Source of the DNA: Bacteroidales bacterium | GTDB taxonomy: Bacteria; Bacteroidota; Bacteroidia; Bacteroidales; Muribaculaceae | Direction: 5' to 3' | DNA: 62,334 nt | Assembly: GCA_019416425.1 (NCBI GenBank) | Contig: DXXK01000076.1 | Coordinates: forward strand, 1-62,334 | In this document: one piece after another, positions 43,351 to 52,292 of the stretch | Numbering within the stretch: position 1 is the first letter of the stretch | Layout of the letters: each line of letters opens with the position of its first letter | Position numbers and translations under genes: made by a program | The notes under the pieces: generated by a model | Databases searched by the model: none | What the model saw: the letters and a program-made list of their open reading frames with translations, nothing else | What the model was told of the DNA's origin: nothing

Positions 43351-44748
43351 CTATGACTCCGAACATTTGCGGTACATTTCCGACTCATGGAGAGGTACGG
43401 GATGGTCAGAGCCGAGTTGATGCACGAAGACCAGTTCAGATTCCACATGGACCGAGATGGATCCATCTGCGTTCTTGATGATGTTATAATCGTCGGGATT
43501 GTATAGACCCTTCAGATTTCGTAACGAACGCTTCAGACAGCTGACTATAGGACGTCGGATTTCCGGAATGCTCAGATTCGGCGCCGATTCCTTCCCGCCT
43601 CCGAACATCTCGTAGATCATGGCATAGCGTTCCTGTATACGTTGCATCCGGCGGTTGTAACGCTCTAAGGCTTCGGCCGATTCGGGCATGCTGAAATTAA
43701 TGCTTTCGCCGCCCTGACACAGTAGCAGCGCGTACAAGGCCCGTTCCCGTCGATGAAGTCCTGTCGCCTTGGAATCGATGTCCGGGAATATTATCTCCTC
43801 TTTGTATGGGTTGATGTGGATAGCACTGCGTATGTTCCTGCGGACCAGGAATATGTCGAGCAGCTGCTTGTAGAATCCATGGAAGTGGAACTGGTCGTCA
43901 CGTTCCTCCGAGGCGTTGACCACAAGGACATCACTCCTTCGCATCTCCGAGAAGCGGTCAACAAATGTGTGGACCATCGTTACGATATCATCATCCAGAT
44001 TAATCTTCAGGTAATTGGCATACTGAACCTCTCCGACATAGTTGTTGCCTATCTTTATCAGTATTGAGGGCAACGTGTTGCGAAGTTCGGTGATGCCGCA
44101 TTTGTTACACAGCAGATCCTTGCAGAATACTCCTGTGGTCATCTCCATCAACGACCTGTATGTGTTGTCTATTCCAGTCTCACTCTTCGATGGGGCCAGA
44201 AACAACAGGATGTCCTTGAACAAAACCGGATCTGTATTCCGGTAATGCTCAATAATTTTAGGTATGTACACAAAGTGAAATCCTGCCAGCTGGAATTCCT
44301 TGAAAATGGAGCGATAGCTGGCTCTGATTGACCCATTGATCTCCGGGTCATATTCATTCTCGATGTAAAGAGCCGAGGCTATGTCGATATTGAAGTTTGC
44401 CCTGGGAATTGAAATTACCTCTCCGCCGAAAGTCCGTTCGGATTCAAGCATGACGGTGAGGGCTGTTATCAGCAGGGCCTCGGAATGCGTGCAGAAGCCA
44501 TCGCTGACCGTCATGTGTCGACAATCGTTCAACAGATTCTCCTTGAATCCATGTATCCCGGACCTGCATATCACTCTCAGTGCATCGGCGAACGACATGT
44601 TTCCGGCTTCGATTCTTGCATCCCTGTCGATGGAGTACTTGTCACAGATATCCCGCCAGCACCTCATCTCGCCCGTATCGACAATCCGGTCGGCCTTGAT
44701 CAGGTCTGCGAATATTCTTGCAACGGCAATTTTCTCCAGTTTCAACAT
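43351..44748 (-). CDS. Uncharacterised protein, TerB-like N-terminus (tentative)
   Basis: A 465-residue cytoplasmic protein. The first 70 residues (IAVARIFADLIKADRIVDTG, then EMRCWRDICDKYSID) have the acidic helical pattern of TerB-like domains, in which D-x-x-hydrophobic-D-x-x-E pairs bind divalent ions. The middle, with CxxxLxCNKC, and the C-terminal MPESAEALERYNRRMQRIQ coil are not recognised; IKNADGSISVHVESELVFV near the end is beta-rich. No signal or membrane span. Its neighbours do not suggest a role. It is divergent from the beta-lactamase gene across a 283-base gap in which no promoter for this gene was seen. Confidence 0.55.
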   Translation of the reverse strand: MLKLEKIAVARIFADLIKADRIVDTGEMRCWRDICDKYSIDRDARIEAGNMSFADALRVICRSGIHGFKENLLNDCRHMTVSDGFCTHSEALLITALTVMLESERTFGGEVISIPRANFNIDIASALYIENEYDPEINGSIRASYRSIFKEFQLAGFHFVYIPKIIEHYRNTDPVLFKDILLFLAPSKSETGIDNTYRSLMEMTTGVFCKDLLCNKCGITELRNTLPSILIKIGNNYVGEVQYANYLKINLDDDIVTMVHTFVDRFSEMRRSDVLVVNASEERDDQFHFHGFYKQLLDIFLVRRNIRSAIHINPYKEEIIFPDIDSKATGLHRRERALYALLLCQGGESINFSMPESAEALERYNRRMQRIQERYAMIYEMFGGGKESAPNLSIPEIRRPIVSCLKRSLRNLKGLYNPDDYNIIKNADGSISVHVESELVFVHQLGSDHPVPLHESEMYRKCSES

Positions 44749-44980
44749 ATAGGAAAGAATCTTTATCTTTTAACGAGCCCGGGTCTGAACTATTGCCGTA
44801 TCATTCAGCTACTGACGGGAATTTGCCGGGTGACAGATAGACAATACCTGGACCTGTTACCCGCATCATGCTTAAGCCTTCGCCTCCAAGAAGGTTGCCA
44901 AGCGACCAGTTGGACTGCATCTGATTCTCGGGAATGCAGAAAGACATTGTTTTGTGTTGCAATATTTTAGGCTAAGGGAT

Positions 44981-45010
44981 TGCTTGTGGTAGGAAATTTT
45001 TATAATTTTG
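44981..45010 (+). promoter_or_regulatory. Promoter of the beta-lactamase/GH78 operon
   Basis: TTG (44981-44983), 19-base spacer, TAATTTTG (45003-45010): full consensus. Predicted start near 45017 gives a leader of about 15 bases. Confidence 0.75.
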
Positions 45011-45031
45011 TGTAATAATAGCAATGGAATT

Positions 45032-45991
45032 ATGAAGATTGACAGGACGTTTCCAATTTTATTGATCATGATGTTGACGCTTGTTACCGCCGGATGTGGA
45101 AACAAACGTGTTAATGAGCAGCGTGGAGCCCGGGATGCGTTTTACGGGCAATTGCAGACCGAATTGGATCATATTGTCAGTGAGTGTCCCGGCGAGATAG
45201 GCATTGCTGTGATTGTCAATGGAGATGCGGATAACCAGAGCGACACTATTGTCGTCAACAATGAGGACAAGTATCCGATGATGAGTGTGTTCAAGTTGCA
45301 TCAGGCCATAGCGTTGAGCCATGAGTTCGACACCGAAGGGATCTCGCTGGATACAGTTATCTGTATGCATCGGGATTCTCTGGATCCAGACACATGGAGT
45401 CCTATGCTTAAGGATCATGTAGAATCTGAGATTAGGCTGCCCGTCAGAAAACTGATGGAATATACGTTGCAGCTGAGCGACAACAATGCCAGCAACGAGA
45501 TGTTCCGCCAACTGATGTCACCGGAGGACTGTGGCCGTTATATAGCTACCCTAATACCGCGCAATTCGTTTAAGATAAAGTATTCCGAGGCCGAAATGAA
45601 ACGCGACCATTCACTGGCCTATGATAATCACACATCTCCTCTCGGCGCTGCATCCTTGATTAACCGGCTTTACACAGACAGCGTTCTGAGTAAGAATAAC
45701 CAGGAATTCCTGAAGGAGACATTATTGCATTGCGGCACCGGGGTGGATCGTATATCCGAACCGCTACAGAATATAAGTGGAATAAAAATAGGTCATAAGA
45801 CCGGTTCCGGTTACCGTAACGAGCGTGGGGAATTAGCGGCTCATAATGATGTTGCGTTTGTCCGTCTTCCTGATGGCACCCAATATTCCCTTGCCGTACT
45901 GGTCAAGGACTTTCCGGGTACCGAGGCCGAAGCCTCTTCCATTATTGCCCGCATTTCCCAAACCGTCTACAACTCAATCAAAAATCGCTAA
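45032..45991 (+). CDS. Class A beta-lactamase, subclass A2 type
   Basis: A 319-residue precursor with a lipoprotein signal (LTLVTAGC|GNK), so it is anchored to a membrane facing the periplasm. Active-site motifs are complete: SVFK (Ser85, Lys88), SDN (149-151), an omega-loop region EAEMKRDHSLAYDNHTSP with the expected Glu, and KTG (256-258). The motif context (PMMSVFKLHQA, LQLSDNNASNE) is of the subclass A2 group that includes Bacteroides CfxA/CepA-like enzymes. The frame upstream of 45032 overlaps the promoter and is ignored. Followed after 12 bases by a GH78 gene, an unusual partner. Substrate range cannot be read from sequence. Confidence 0.9.
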   Translation: MKIDRTFPILLIMMLTLVTAGCGNKRVNEQRGARDAFYGQLQTELDHIVSECPGEIGIAVIVNGDADNQSDTIVVNNEDKYPMMSVFKLHQAIALSHEFDTEGISLDTVICMHRDSLDPDTWSPMLKDHVESEIRLPVRKLMEYTLQLSDNNASNEMFRQLMSPEDCGRYIATLIPRNSFKIKYSEAEMKRDHSLAYDNHTSPLGAASLINRLYTDSVLSKNNQEFLKETLLHCGTGVDRISEPLQNISGIKIGHKTGSGYRNERGELAAHNDVAFVRLPDGTQYSLAVLVKDFPGTEAEASSIIARISQTVYNSIKNR

Positions 45992-46003
45992 AAGGCAGAT
46001 CAC

Positions 46004-49000
46004 ATGAACTTTACAGTATCACCGAAAAATATAGTATTGTCCGTTGCTGTTCTGTGCGGGATGTCCGGCGGCAGTTCCTTTGCCGGATCCAGGGTGCAGG
46101 GGGGCGCAGTGGACAATTCACAGGAGGCTGTTTTCGGTCAGGCCAAGTGGATCGGACCAGCTGCCGACAGGTTGCATTTCATGCCGGAGAGGCTGACGGT
46201 ATTCGCCATTGATTTCGACCTGAAGCTTGAAGGAAAATCTTCAGCTTCCTTTATCTATGGTGCCGATGACCCCAGGCTCATGTCCCGTAATCTAAACATC
46301 CATAATCTGGAGAACCGGCCGTGGGAGTCGTACATCAAAGCAACGTTCTCGTCCGACGGTACTATACAGTTATATCGCGTGGGATATTCACCGAAGGATG
46401 TCTCTTCGGCTCCAATCGCGACCTTTAAGTCTGATAATCTAAAGGCCGATGGCAGCGTCAACAAAATCGAGATAAGGAGCAATCTGGGACATACCGATGT
46501 CTTGGTCAACGGAGTCAAGGCAGGATATTATGGACTGAATCCCATCGGTAACGGCGGCGACTATATCGCTTTTCCGGCCTTATGCGGTTTCGGCGCAGAA
46601 ATTCCTGCTGACAGCCATGCCGAAATCAGCGACATTACCATCCGCAATTTCCGTTCTCCGGGGAATGTGTTGTTCCATCAGCCAGGTGCGGTTGTTGGAA
46701 TGGTCACCGTTACGCAACGGTCTATGCCGGAGTTGCGGTCATCATTCATTGTCAATTCGCATAAGACTGTAAAGAATGCTGAGATGACCGTTACGGCACG
46801 AGGCATCTATGATATTATGCTGAATGGCAAGCGGGTTACATACGATTACTTCAATCCGGCATATACCCAGTACAACAAGACCCATACCTACCGTACATTA
46901 GATCTGACCCCGATGATCCGTAAAGGGAATAATGACATCGACGTGTCGCTGGGCCAGGGTTGGTGGAGTGGGCCGCACACCTATATGGGCGAGTACTGGA
47001 ACTTCTTCGGTGACCGTCAGTCGTTCATAGCCAGGACCGTCATAAACTACACAGACGGAACCAGCGATGAGTATTTCACGTCTCCGGAGACATGGATGGT
47101 CAGCACCGACGGACCCCTGAAAGGAGCAAGTTTCTTCAACGGCGAGGTGTACGACGCCACGGTCAGTGACGGTGCAAGACATTGGACACCTGCGAGCCGG
47201 ATTCCGGTCAGCGGAACTGTCGCTTCTTTGCCCGGAGGGTGGGATTCCACGGAATTTATTCCGGCCGGTAACGACCGGATCATGCCGGTGGATACCCTCA
47301 CGGCTGTCGGTATGTCCGAGCCTCGGCCGGGCGTATATGTCTATGATATGGGACAGAATTTCGCCGGAGTGCCCTATCTGCTGTTGAATGACCTCAAGCC
47401 CGGTACGGAAGTCAGCCTGCGGTACGGCGAGGTACTGTATCCCGACATGCCGCAGTATCATCCCAACACAGGCATGGTGATGACCGAGAACCTGCGTGCC
47501 GCCATGAACCATGATGTCTACCGCGCCCGTGGCGGTTCGGAGGTTTTCTCGCCTCGCTTTACACTCCACGGTTTCCGGTACATTGAGGTCACCGGTATTG
47601 ATGCGCCGTTGCCATTGGAATCGGTCAAGGCATTGCCGCTCAGCTCCATCAATGGATTCAAGGCCGGTTTCGAGTGTTCCAATCCTGAGGTTAACCGGTT
47701 GTGGAACAACATCAAGTGGTCTACGCTGTCCAATTTCGTATCCATCCCTATGGATTGCTCGCAGCGAAACGAGCGTTTGGGCTGGATGGGGGATATCTCG
47801 GTATATTCACCTTCCGCTGTAAAACTCGCCGACCTCAGCGACCTGCTGCGCCGCTATCTCCGCTCGGTACGTGACTGCGCGCATCCCGACGGCCGCTTCC
47901 CCGACGTGGCTCCGACTGCTGTCGGTTTCGGCGGTTTGCTGTGGGGCATGGCCGGAATCACAGTGCCTTGGGAGCATTATATGCAGTATGGCGACAAGGA
48001 TGTTCTGGTTGAGATGTATCCTGCGATGCAGAGGTATGTGGATTATCTGCTTTCGAAGACACTTGAACCGGAAACTGGCCTGATTGTGCAGAACCGCGCA
48101 TGGGGCGATCTTGGCGACTGGCTCAGTCCCGTCTATAACCGCGATGACAAGTCCCTTCTTTGGGAGTGTTATCTGATTCATGGCCTGGACATCATGGCTC
48201 AGGTTGCGGATATATTGGGTGATACTGATGGGAATAAGAATTATTCGGATCTTCGTGACAGGCGCAAGCGGTTCTTTACCGACACATATATCGATGCCAC
48301 GACTGGCAGGACCAGGTTCTCCGGCTTTGATCCTCGCCGTAAGGGGGCAGTTGTCGATACGCAGAGTTCCTATGCTCTTCCGATAGCTTTCGGCATCGTC
48401 GATGACGATAGGTTTGTCGACAATTTCATCAATACGGTATGTAGGGCAGATTCCACCGACAGCGGTATCGCCACGCCTCCATATTCCCTGATGACCGGGT
48501 TCATCGGTACCGCATGGATCAGCAAGGCTCTTTCAAAGGCCGGACGTCCAGACATCGCCTATCGTCTGCTGACCTCCGGGGATTATCCCTCCTGGCTGTA
48601 TCCCGTTCGTCAGGGTGCCACTACAATCTGGGAACGTCTTGACTCCTATACACACCGCGATGGCTTCGGCAAGAACAACAGCATGAACTCCTTCAACCAT
48701 TACTCCTTCGGTTCGGTTGCCGACTGGCTGATAACCTGCTCGCTCGGAATCCAGGCACATCCCGGGGTTGATCCGGGCAAGGTGACAATAGCTCCGCAAC
48801 CTGATCCGACAGGCTCGTTGACATATGCCAAGGGTTACCTTGACCTGCCGGAAGGCCGTGTGGAGAGCGGATGGAAAACCGATGCCAAGGGGCATGTCAC
48901 CTACGACGTGACAATCCCGCAGGGAGTCTCGGCCACCTTCATCCCGTACGGCGGCCGTCCCCGCCGCCTCGCCCCCGGTCACCACACCCTGAAATCCAGA

Positions 49001-49009
49001 CTCCCGTAG
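46004..49009 (+). CDS. GH78 alpha-L-rhamnosidase
   Basis: A 1001-residue precursor with a non-lipidated signal peptide. It has N-terminal beta-sandwich modules (including YDIMLNGKRVTYDYFNPA), then the (alpha/alpha)6 barrel of GH78. The catalytic acid motif is DCSQRNERLGWMGD with Glu590, and the second conserved acid lies in TIWERLDS (Glu877); SFNHYSFGSVADW and the C-terminal beta domain complete the family pattern. Such enzymes remove terminal rhamnose from pectin (RG-I/II) or flavonoid glycosides. No other polysaccharide-utilisation genes flank it; it is co-transcribed with the beta-lactamase 12 bases upstream. Confidence 0.93.
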   Translation: MNFTVSPKNIVLSVAVLCGMSGGSSFAGSRVQGGAVDNSQEAVFGQAKWIGPAADRLHFMPERLTVFAIDFDLKLEGKSSASFIYGADDPRLMSRNLNIHNLENRPWESYIKATFSSDGTIQLYRVGYSPKDVSSAPIATFKSDNLKADGSVNKIEIRSNLGHTDVLVNGVKAGYYGLNPIGNGGDYIAFPALCGFGAEIPADSHAEISDITIRNFRSPGNVLFHQPGAVVGMVTVTQRSMPELRSSFIVNSHKTVKNAEMTVTARGIYDIMLNGKRVTYDYFNPAYTQYNKTHTYRTLDLTPMIRKGNNDIDVSLGQGWWSGPHTYMGEYWNFFGDRQSFIARTVINYTDGTSDEYFTSPETWMVSTDGPLKGASFFNGEVYDATVSDGARHWTPASRIPVSGTVASLPGGWDSTEFIPAGNDRIMPVDTLTAVGMSEPRPGVYVYDMGQNFAGVPYLLLNDLKPGTEVSLRYGEVLYPDMPQYHPNTGMVMTENLRAAMNHDVYRARGGSEVFSPRFTLHGFRYIEVTGIDAPLPLESVKALPLSSINGFKAGFECSNPEVNRLWNNIKWSTLSNFVSIPMDCSQRNERLGWMGDISVYSPSAVKLADLSDLLRRYLRSVRDCAHPDGRFPDVAPTAVGFGGLLWGMAGITVPWEHYMQYGDKDVLVEMYPAMQRYVDYLLSKTLEPETGLIVQNRAWGDLGDWLSPVYNRDDKSLLWECYLIHGLDIMAQVADILGDTDGNKNYSDLRDRRKRFFTDTYIDATTGRTRFSGFDPRRKGAVVDTQSSYALPIAFGIVDDDRFVDNFINTVCRADSTDSGIATPPYSLMTGFIGTAWISKALSKAGRPDIAYRLLTSGDYPSWLYPVRQGATTIWERLDSYTHRDGFGKNNSMNSFNHYSFGSVADWLITCSLGIQAHPGVDPGKVTIAPQPDPTGSLTYAKGYLDLPEGRVESGWKTDAKGHVTYDVTIPQGVSATFIPYGGRPRRLAPGHHTLKSRLP

Positions 49010-49058
49010 AACGTGCAGTGAACCCTGAGGATGAATCCAGTCTAAATCCTTACTTAAA

Positions 49059-49108
49059 ATTACAACATTCCGACCAAATATTTTGAAATTTGGCTGAAAT
49101 GTTGTAAT
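49059..49108. terminator. Long AT-rich hairpin between convergent genes
   Basis: ATTACAACATT (49059-49069) pairs with AATGTTGTAAT (49098-49108), and CCAAAT pairs with ATTTGG inside. It lies between the GH78 gene and the convergent AAA gene and may end both transcripts. Confidence 0.6.
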
Positions 49109-49144
49109 TGATACCCTGAGAATCTATGTCTGGATACTGAGAAT

Positions 49145-50707
49145 CTATCTGATGATCCAGGAGTCGAGGGTGCGGGTGGCGGTGGAGATGTTGACACCGA
49201 CTTTTACGATGGGCTTGCTCAGATGACGGTAGGGCAGGTCATACTGCTTGTCCTCGATCTGCTGCAGGGCAACCTCCGGAGATTTGTCCAGCTTGAACTC
49301 GATGATGTAAACGGCCTTAGGACCGTCCACGACCATGTCGATGCGGCCGTCGGACGTGGCACGCTCCACGTCAGCCTCCAGACCTACCAGACGCGAGACT
49401 ATATACACCAGGTCCTGGTAATGTATCTCCGTATTTGGGTTGGTCCGGTAGGAATTGCTGGCCATGAACGACTTCATCAGTGTCAAGAAACCGTCGATGT
49501 CGCCTGCAATAACGGCTCCACGGAATTTCGACACCCAGTCCATGCGTTTACGGTCGTTCATCCCCAGAGATCGCTTCACAAGACCATTGAAGAAGCCGCT
49601 GCGGACCTCCAGGTTGGGATAGCCGAGAACGTATTTCTCCCCGTCATCGTCAGTGATTGATTTCTTTATGGTCAGATAACCGGTGTAGTAGAACAGCACC
49701 TCGAGCTCATCCCCCATCACGTCGCCATCCTCCAGCGTTTCTGCGTAAACAACGATATCCTCCAGGTCATCAAGAGGATAATCCCAGTTTTTCAGTTTTT
49801 CATACAGCATGGTCGGTGTTCCGGTTCGGTACCAGTATTTCCCGAGGTTCCGGTCCTGGAAGGCATTGAGAAGGCTGAAGGGATTGTAGACGTCAGTCAG
49901 GTCGCGGGCAAAGTGGTAGCCGTCGTAATTCCGTTTGAGTTCCCGCAGGGTCTCGTCTATCGTTAGACCCTTTGCCTGACACATGTCCTCGATTCCCTGC
50001 TGGAAATACGCGACAAGCTCATCCGTCGTTATGCCGCATATCGCGGAGTATTCCGGAGCCATCGAGATGTCCCGTAGATTGTTAAGACCGCTGAACACAT
50101 TCACCTGCCCCAGTTTCCCGACACCGGTCAGGAACACGAACTTCAGGTCGTCGGAACAGCTCTTCATCACGCCATAGAAGCCTCGGAGAATGTCGCGGAA
50201 GTTTTTTTGAAGAGCTTCGTCATCCTGAACGTCTATCACAGGTTTGTCATATTCGTCGATCAGCACAACGACCCCAAGACCCGTCTTTTGACGTGCGGAC
50301 CTGATGATTCCCTTGACCCTAAGGTCCACCTCCTGTGCCGTCTCGGTACAGCCGTATTCTTGTTCCCATGTGTTCAAGTGTGAGTTTAACTGGGAATACA
50401 GATCACTCTCACCAGCGTATCTTTTTCCGTTCAGGTCCAGATGCAGCACAGCGTGGCGCTTCCATTCCTCCGGCTCCAGACGGTCTATGGCCAGACCCTT
50501 GAACAGCTCGCGGTTGCCGCGGAAATACTGTTCCATCGTCGAGACAAGCAGGCTCTTGCCGAATCGCCGGGGGCGGATCAGGAAAAAATACTTGTTGGAC
50601 GTGACCATCCTGTGGATGTACATCGTCTTGTCCACATATACACATCTGTTACGGATAATCTCTCCAAAACTCTGGTCTCCGATTGGATATCTTACCGTCT
50701 GCTCCAT
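49145..50707 (-). CDS. AAA-ATPase-like protein with PD-(D/E)XK nuclease domain
   Basis: A 520-residue soluble protein of the AAA-ATPase_like/PDDEXK_9 (DUF1703) type that is highly multiplied in Bacteroidales. Residues 5-50 include the lead YPIGDQSFGEIIRNRCVYVD and Walker A RPRRFGKS (45-52); Walker B is VVVLIDEYDKPVID. The C-terminus has DGRIDMVVDG followed by VYIIEFKLDK, the D...ExK core of a PD-(D/E)XK nuclease. The biological role is unproven; a selfish or defence function is often suspected. It stands alone, ending convergent to the GH78 gene, with no iterons visible upstream. Confidence 0.88.
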   Translation of the reverse strand: MEQTVRYPIGDQSFGEIIRNRCVYVDKTMYIHRMVTSNKYFFLIRPRRFGKSLLVSTMEQYFRGNRELFKGLAIDRLEPEEWKRHAVLHLDLNGKRYAGESDLYSQLNSHLNTWEQEYGCTETAQEVDLRVKGIIRSARQKTGLGVVVLIDEYDKPVIDVQDDEALQKNFRDILRGFYGVMKSCSDDLKFVFLTGVGKLGQVNVFSGLNNLRDISMAPEYSAICGITTDELVAYFQQGIEDMCQAKGLTIDETLRELKRNYDGYHFARDLTDVYNPFSLLNAFQDRNLGKYWYRTGTPTMLYEKLKNWDYPLDDLEDIVVYAETLEDGDVMGDELEVLFYYTGYLTIKKSITDDDGEKYVLGYPNLEVRSGFFNGLVKRSLGMNDRKRMDWVSKFRGAVIAGDIDGFLTLMKSFMASNSYRTNPNTEIHYQDLVYIVSRLVGLEADVERATSDGRIDMVVDGPKAVYIIEFKLDKSPEVALQQIEDKQYDLPYRHLSKPIVKVGVNISTATRTLDSWIIR

Positions 50708-50789
50708 GCTGAGTGAATCTTAAGGTCTTTCGTCTGCAAATATAACACTTTTTTCTGACAAACGGATTTTTAGGCTTCTTCCTGTTTGA

Positions 50790-51626
50790 TTATTGCGCGA
50801 CCGGATTCTGGTTGGGGGTGGGGTTCGGGGCGGATTTGCTCAGGACCAGGATGCTGAGTTCGTAGAGGGCGTAGATGGGAATGGTGCAGAGGATCAGCGT
50901 GAAGATGTCGGGTGGAGTGATGATCGCGGCGATGATCATGATCAGTACGAAGGCGTAGGGCCGGTACTTGCGCAGCAACGGCGCATCGATCAGCCCCATC
51001 TTGCCTAAGATGAAGGCCATGACCGGAAGCTGGAACACAATTCCCATCATGAAAGTCAGCGTCGTGAACGTCGAGATATAGGAGTCCAAAGTAATGGTGT
51101 TGGGTATCTCGTCCGACACCTGATACGTGCCTAAGAACTGGAACGAGATAGGGAACAGCACGAAGTAGGTCATCAACACCCCTAATACGAACAGACAGTA
51201 GATGATGACGGCGATGATATACGAGTATTTCTTTTCCTGACTGTACAGGGCAGGGGAGATGAAGCAGAACAGTTCCGCCAGTATATAGGGCGAGGCACAC
51301 AGCATTCCCAATATGCAGGATGTCGTGATATGGATCATGAACTGCGACGACAGCTCTGTGTTGATCAACGGGATATGATATTCCGGGAAGCGGAAGTCCC
51401 ATCCCAGCGAACCCATGAGCCTCTCGATGAACCGGAATGTGCAGAAATCGTACCGGCGCGGAGCCAACAGCAGGTCGAAGACCTGATCCTTGAAGCAGAA
51501 GATTCCGCAGCTCAGCACAAAGACCACGACGATGATGCGGAACAGCATCCGGCGCAACACCTCGAGATGCTCCCCGAAAGTCAGCAGCCCCTCCTCCGAC
51601 GGGTTGTCACGATTTGTTGAAGTCAT
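50790..51626 (-). CDS. tatC: Twin-arginine translocase subunit TatC
   Basis: TatC is the receptor for twin-arginine signal peptides in the inner membrane. The 278-residue product has six hydrophobic helices, the N-terminal LTFGEHLEVLRRML motif (conserved Glu) and SPALYSQEKKYS, as in the family. The C-terminal tail (KSAPNPTPNQNPVAQ) is low-complexity. Third gene of a TPR-tatA-tatC run, 18 bases after tatA. No tatB is present, as in the minimal TatAC systems common in Bacteroidota. Confidence 0.93.
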   Translation of the reverse strand: MTSTNRDNPSEEGLLTFGEHLEVLRRMLFRIIVVVFVLSCGIFCFKDQVFDLLLAPRRYDFCTFRFIERLMGSLGWDFRFPEYHIPLINTELSSQFMIHITTSCILGMLCASPYILAELFCFISPALYSQEKKYSYIIAVIIYCLFVLGVLMTYFVLFPISFQFLGTYQVSDEIPNTITLDSYISTFTTLTFMMGIVFQLPVMAFILGKMGLIDAPLLRKYRPYAFVLIMIIAAIITPPDIFTLILCTIPIYALYELSILVLSKSAPNPTPNQNPVAQ

Positions 51627-51644
51627 TCAGACTTATCGACGTTA

Positions 51645-51890
51645 TTATTTCTTTTCGGAGTTCTTCTCAGCGTTCTCGGCAGCCATACGCTCGTCGGCGC
51701 GACGCTTTACCTCCTCCTCGACGCGGCGGTTTATCTCATCGTCCGTAGGCTCGGCCAGACCCTCCTTGAAGTTCTTGACACCCTTGCCCATACCCTTCAT
51801 TAGTTCAGGCAGCTTCTTGCCGCCGAATATCAGCAGAATCACACCGCCGATCACCATTATCTCGGTGGCTCCGATCATACATGTAATCAT
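51645..51890 (-). CDS. tatA: Twin-arginine translocase subunit TatA/E
   Basis: An 81-residue protein with a short N-terminal membrane helix (IGATEIMVIGGVILLIFG), the FGGKKLPELMKGMGKGV hinge with its conserved FG and amphipathic helix, and a charged tail of E/K/R repeats. TatA forms the translocation pore with TatC. It lies between the TPR protein (54 bases upstream) and tatC (18 bases downstream). Confidence 0.93.
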   Translation of the reverse strand: MITCMIGATEIMVIGGVILLIFGGKKLPELMKGMGKGVKNFKEGLAEPTDDEINRRVEEEVKRRADERMAAENAEKNSEKK

Positions 51891-51944
51891 TGCGTAAGGT
51901 CTAAGTTGTTAGTAGTGTTTTAACGGGTTGTTCTCCAGCATGCG

Positions 51945-52217
51945 TCAGGGATTGTACAGATCCTTGTTGTAGTAGTCCAGGATGGAGTTGGCGGCATCCA
52001 GCGCGGCCTTGGCGCGGGTCGATTCCGGATTTAACTCCAAAGCATGGAGATAGTCGTTGATGGCCAGGTCGCGCCGGCTTGCGCCGAACTGCTTGATGCC
52101 GCGCAGCACGAATGCGTCGGCATCTTCGGGATGCTTCGATATGTAGTCACTGATCTTGGCAATCGCTTCGTCACCGTCAAGCATCTTGACCGAGGCCGCG
52201 AGTTCTTCGTATGTCAT
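51945..52217 (-). CDS. Small TPR protein
   Basis: A 90-residue protein with no signal peptide. It has two tetratricopeptide-like helix pairs (DGDEAIAKISDYISKHPEDA and RRDLAINDYLHALELNPEST), so it is expected to bind another protein. It precedes tatA by 54 bases on the same strand and may be co-transcribed, but TPR proteins are not standard Tat components. The 9-base repeats at 52245-52279 lie upstream. Confidence 0.7.
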   Translation of the reverse strand: MTYEELAASVKMLDGDEAIAKISDYISKHPEDADAFVLRGIKQFGASRRDLAINDYLHALELNPESTRAKAALDAANSILDYYNKDLYNP

Positions 52218-52244
52218 ATTATATCAACGTATGGATGGTGTAAA

Positions 52245-52279
52245 ACTTATAGGACTTATAAGACTTATAACAACTTATA
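52245..52279. repeat. 9-base tandem repeats between murI and the TPR gene
   Basis: Four units of the form RGACTTATA at a 9-10-base period. They resemble the array at 36056-36106 in size, AT content and position just upstream of a gene. Confidence 0.55.
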
Positions 52280-52292
52280 TTGCCGATAAGGT

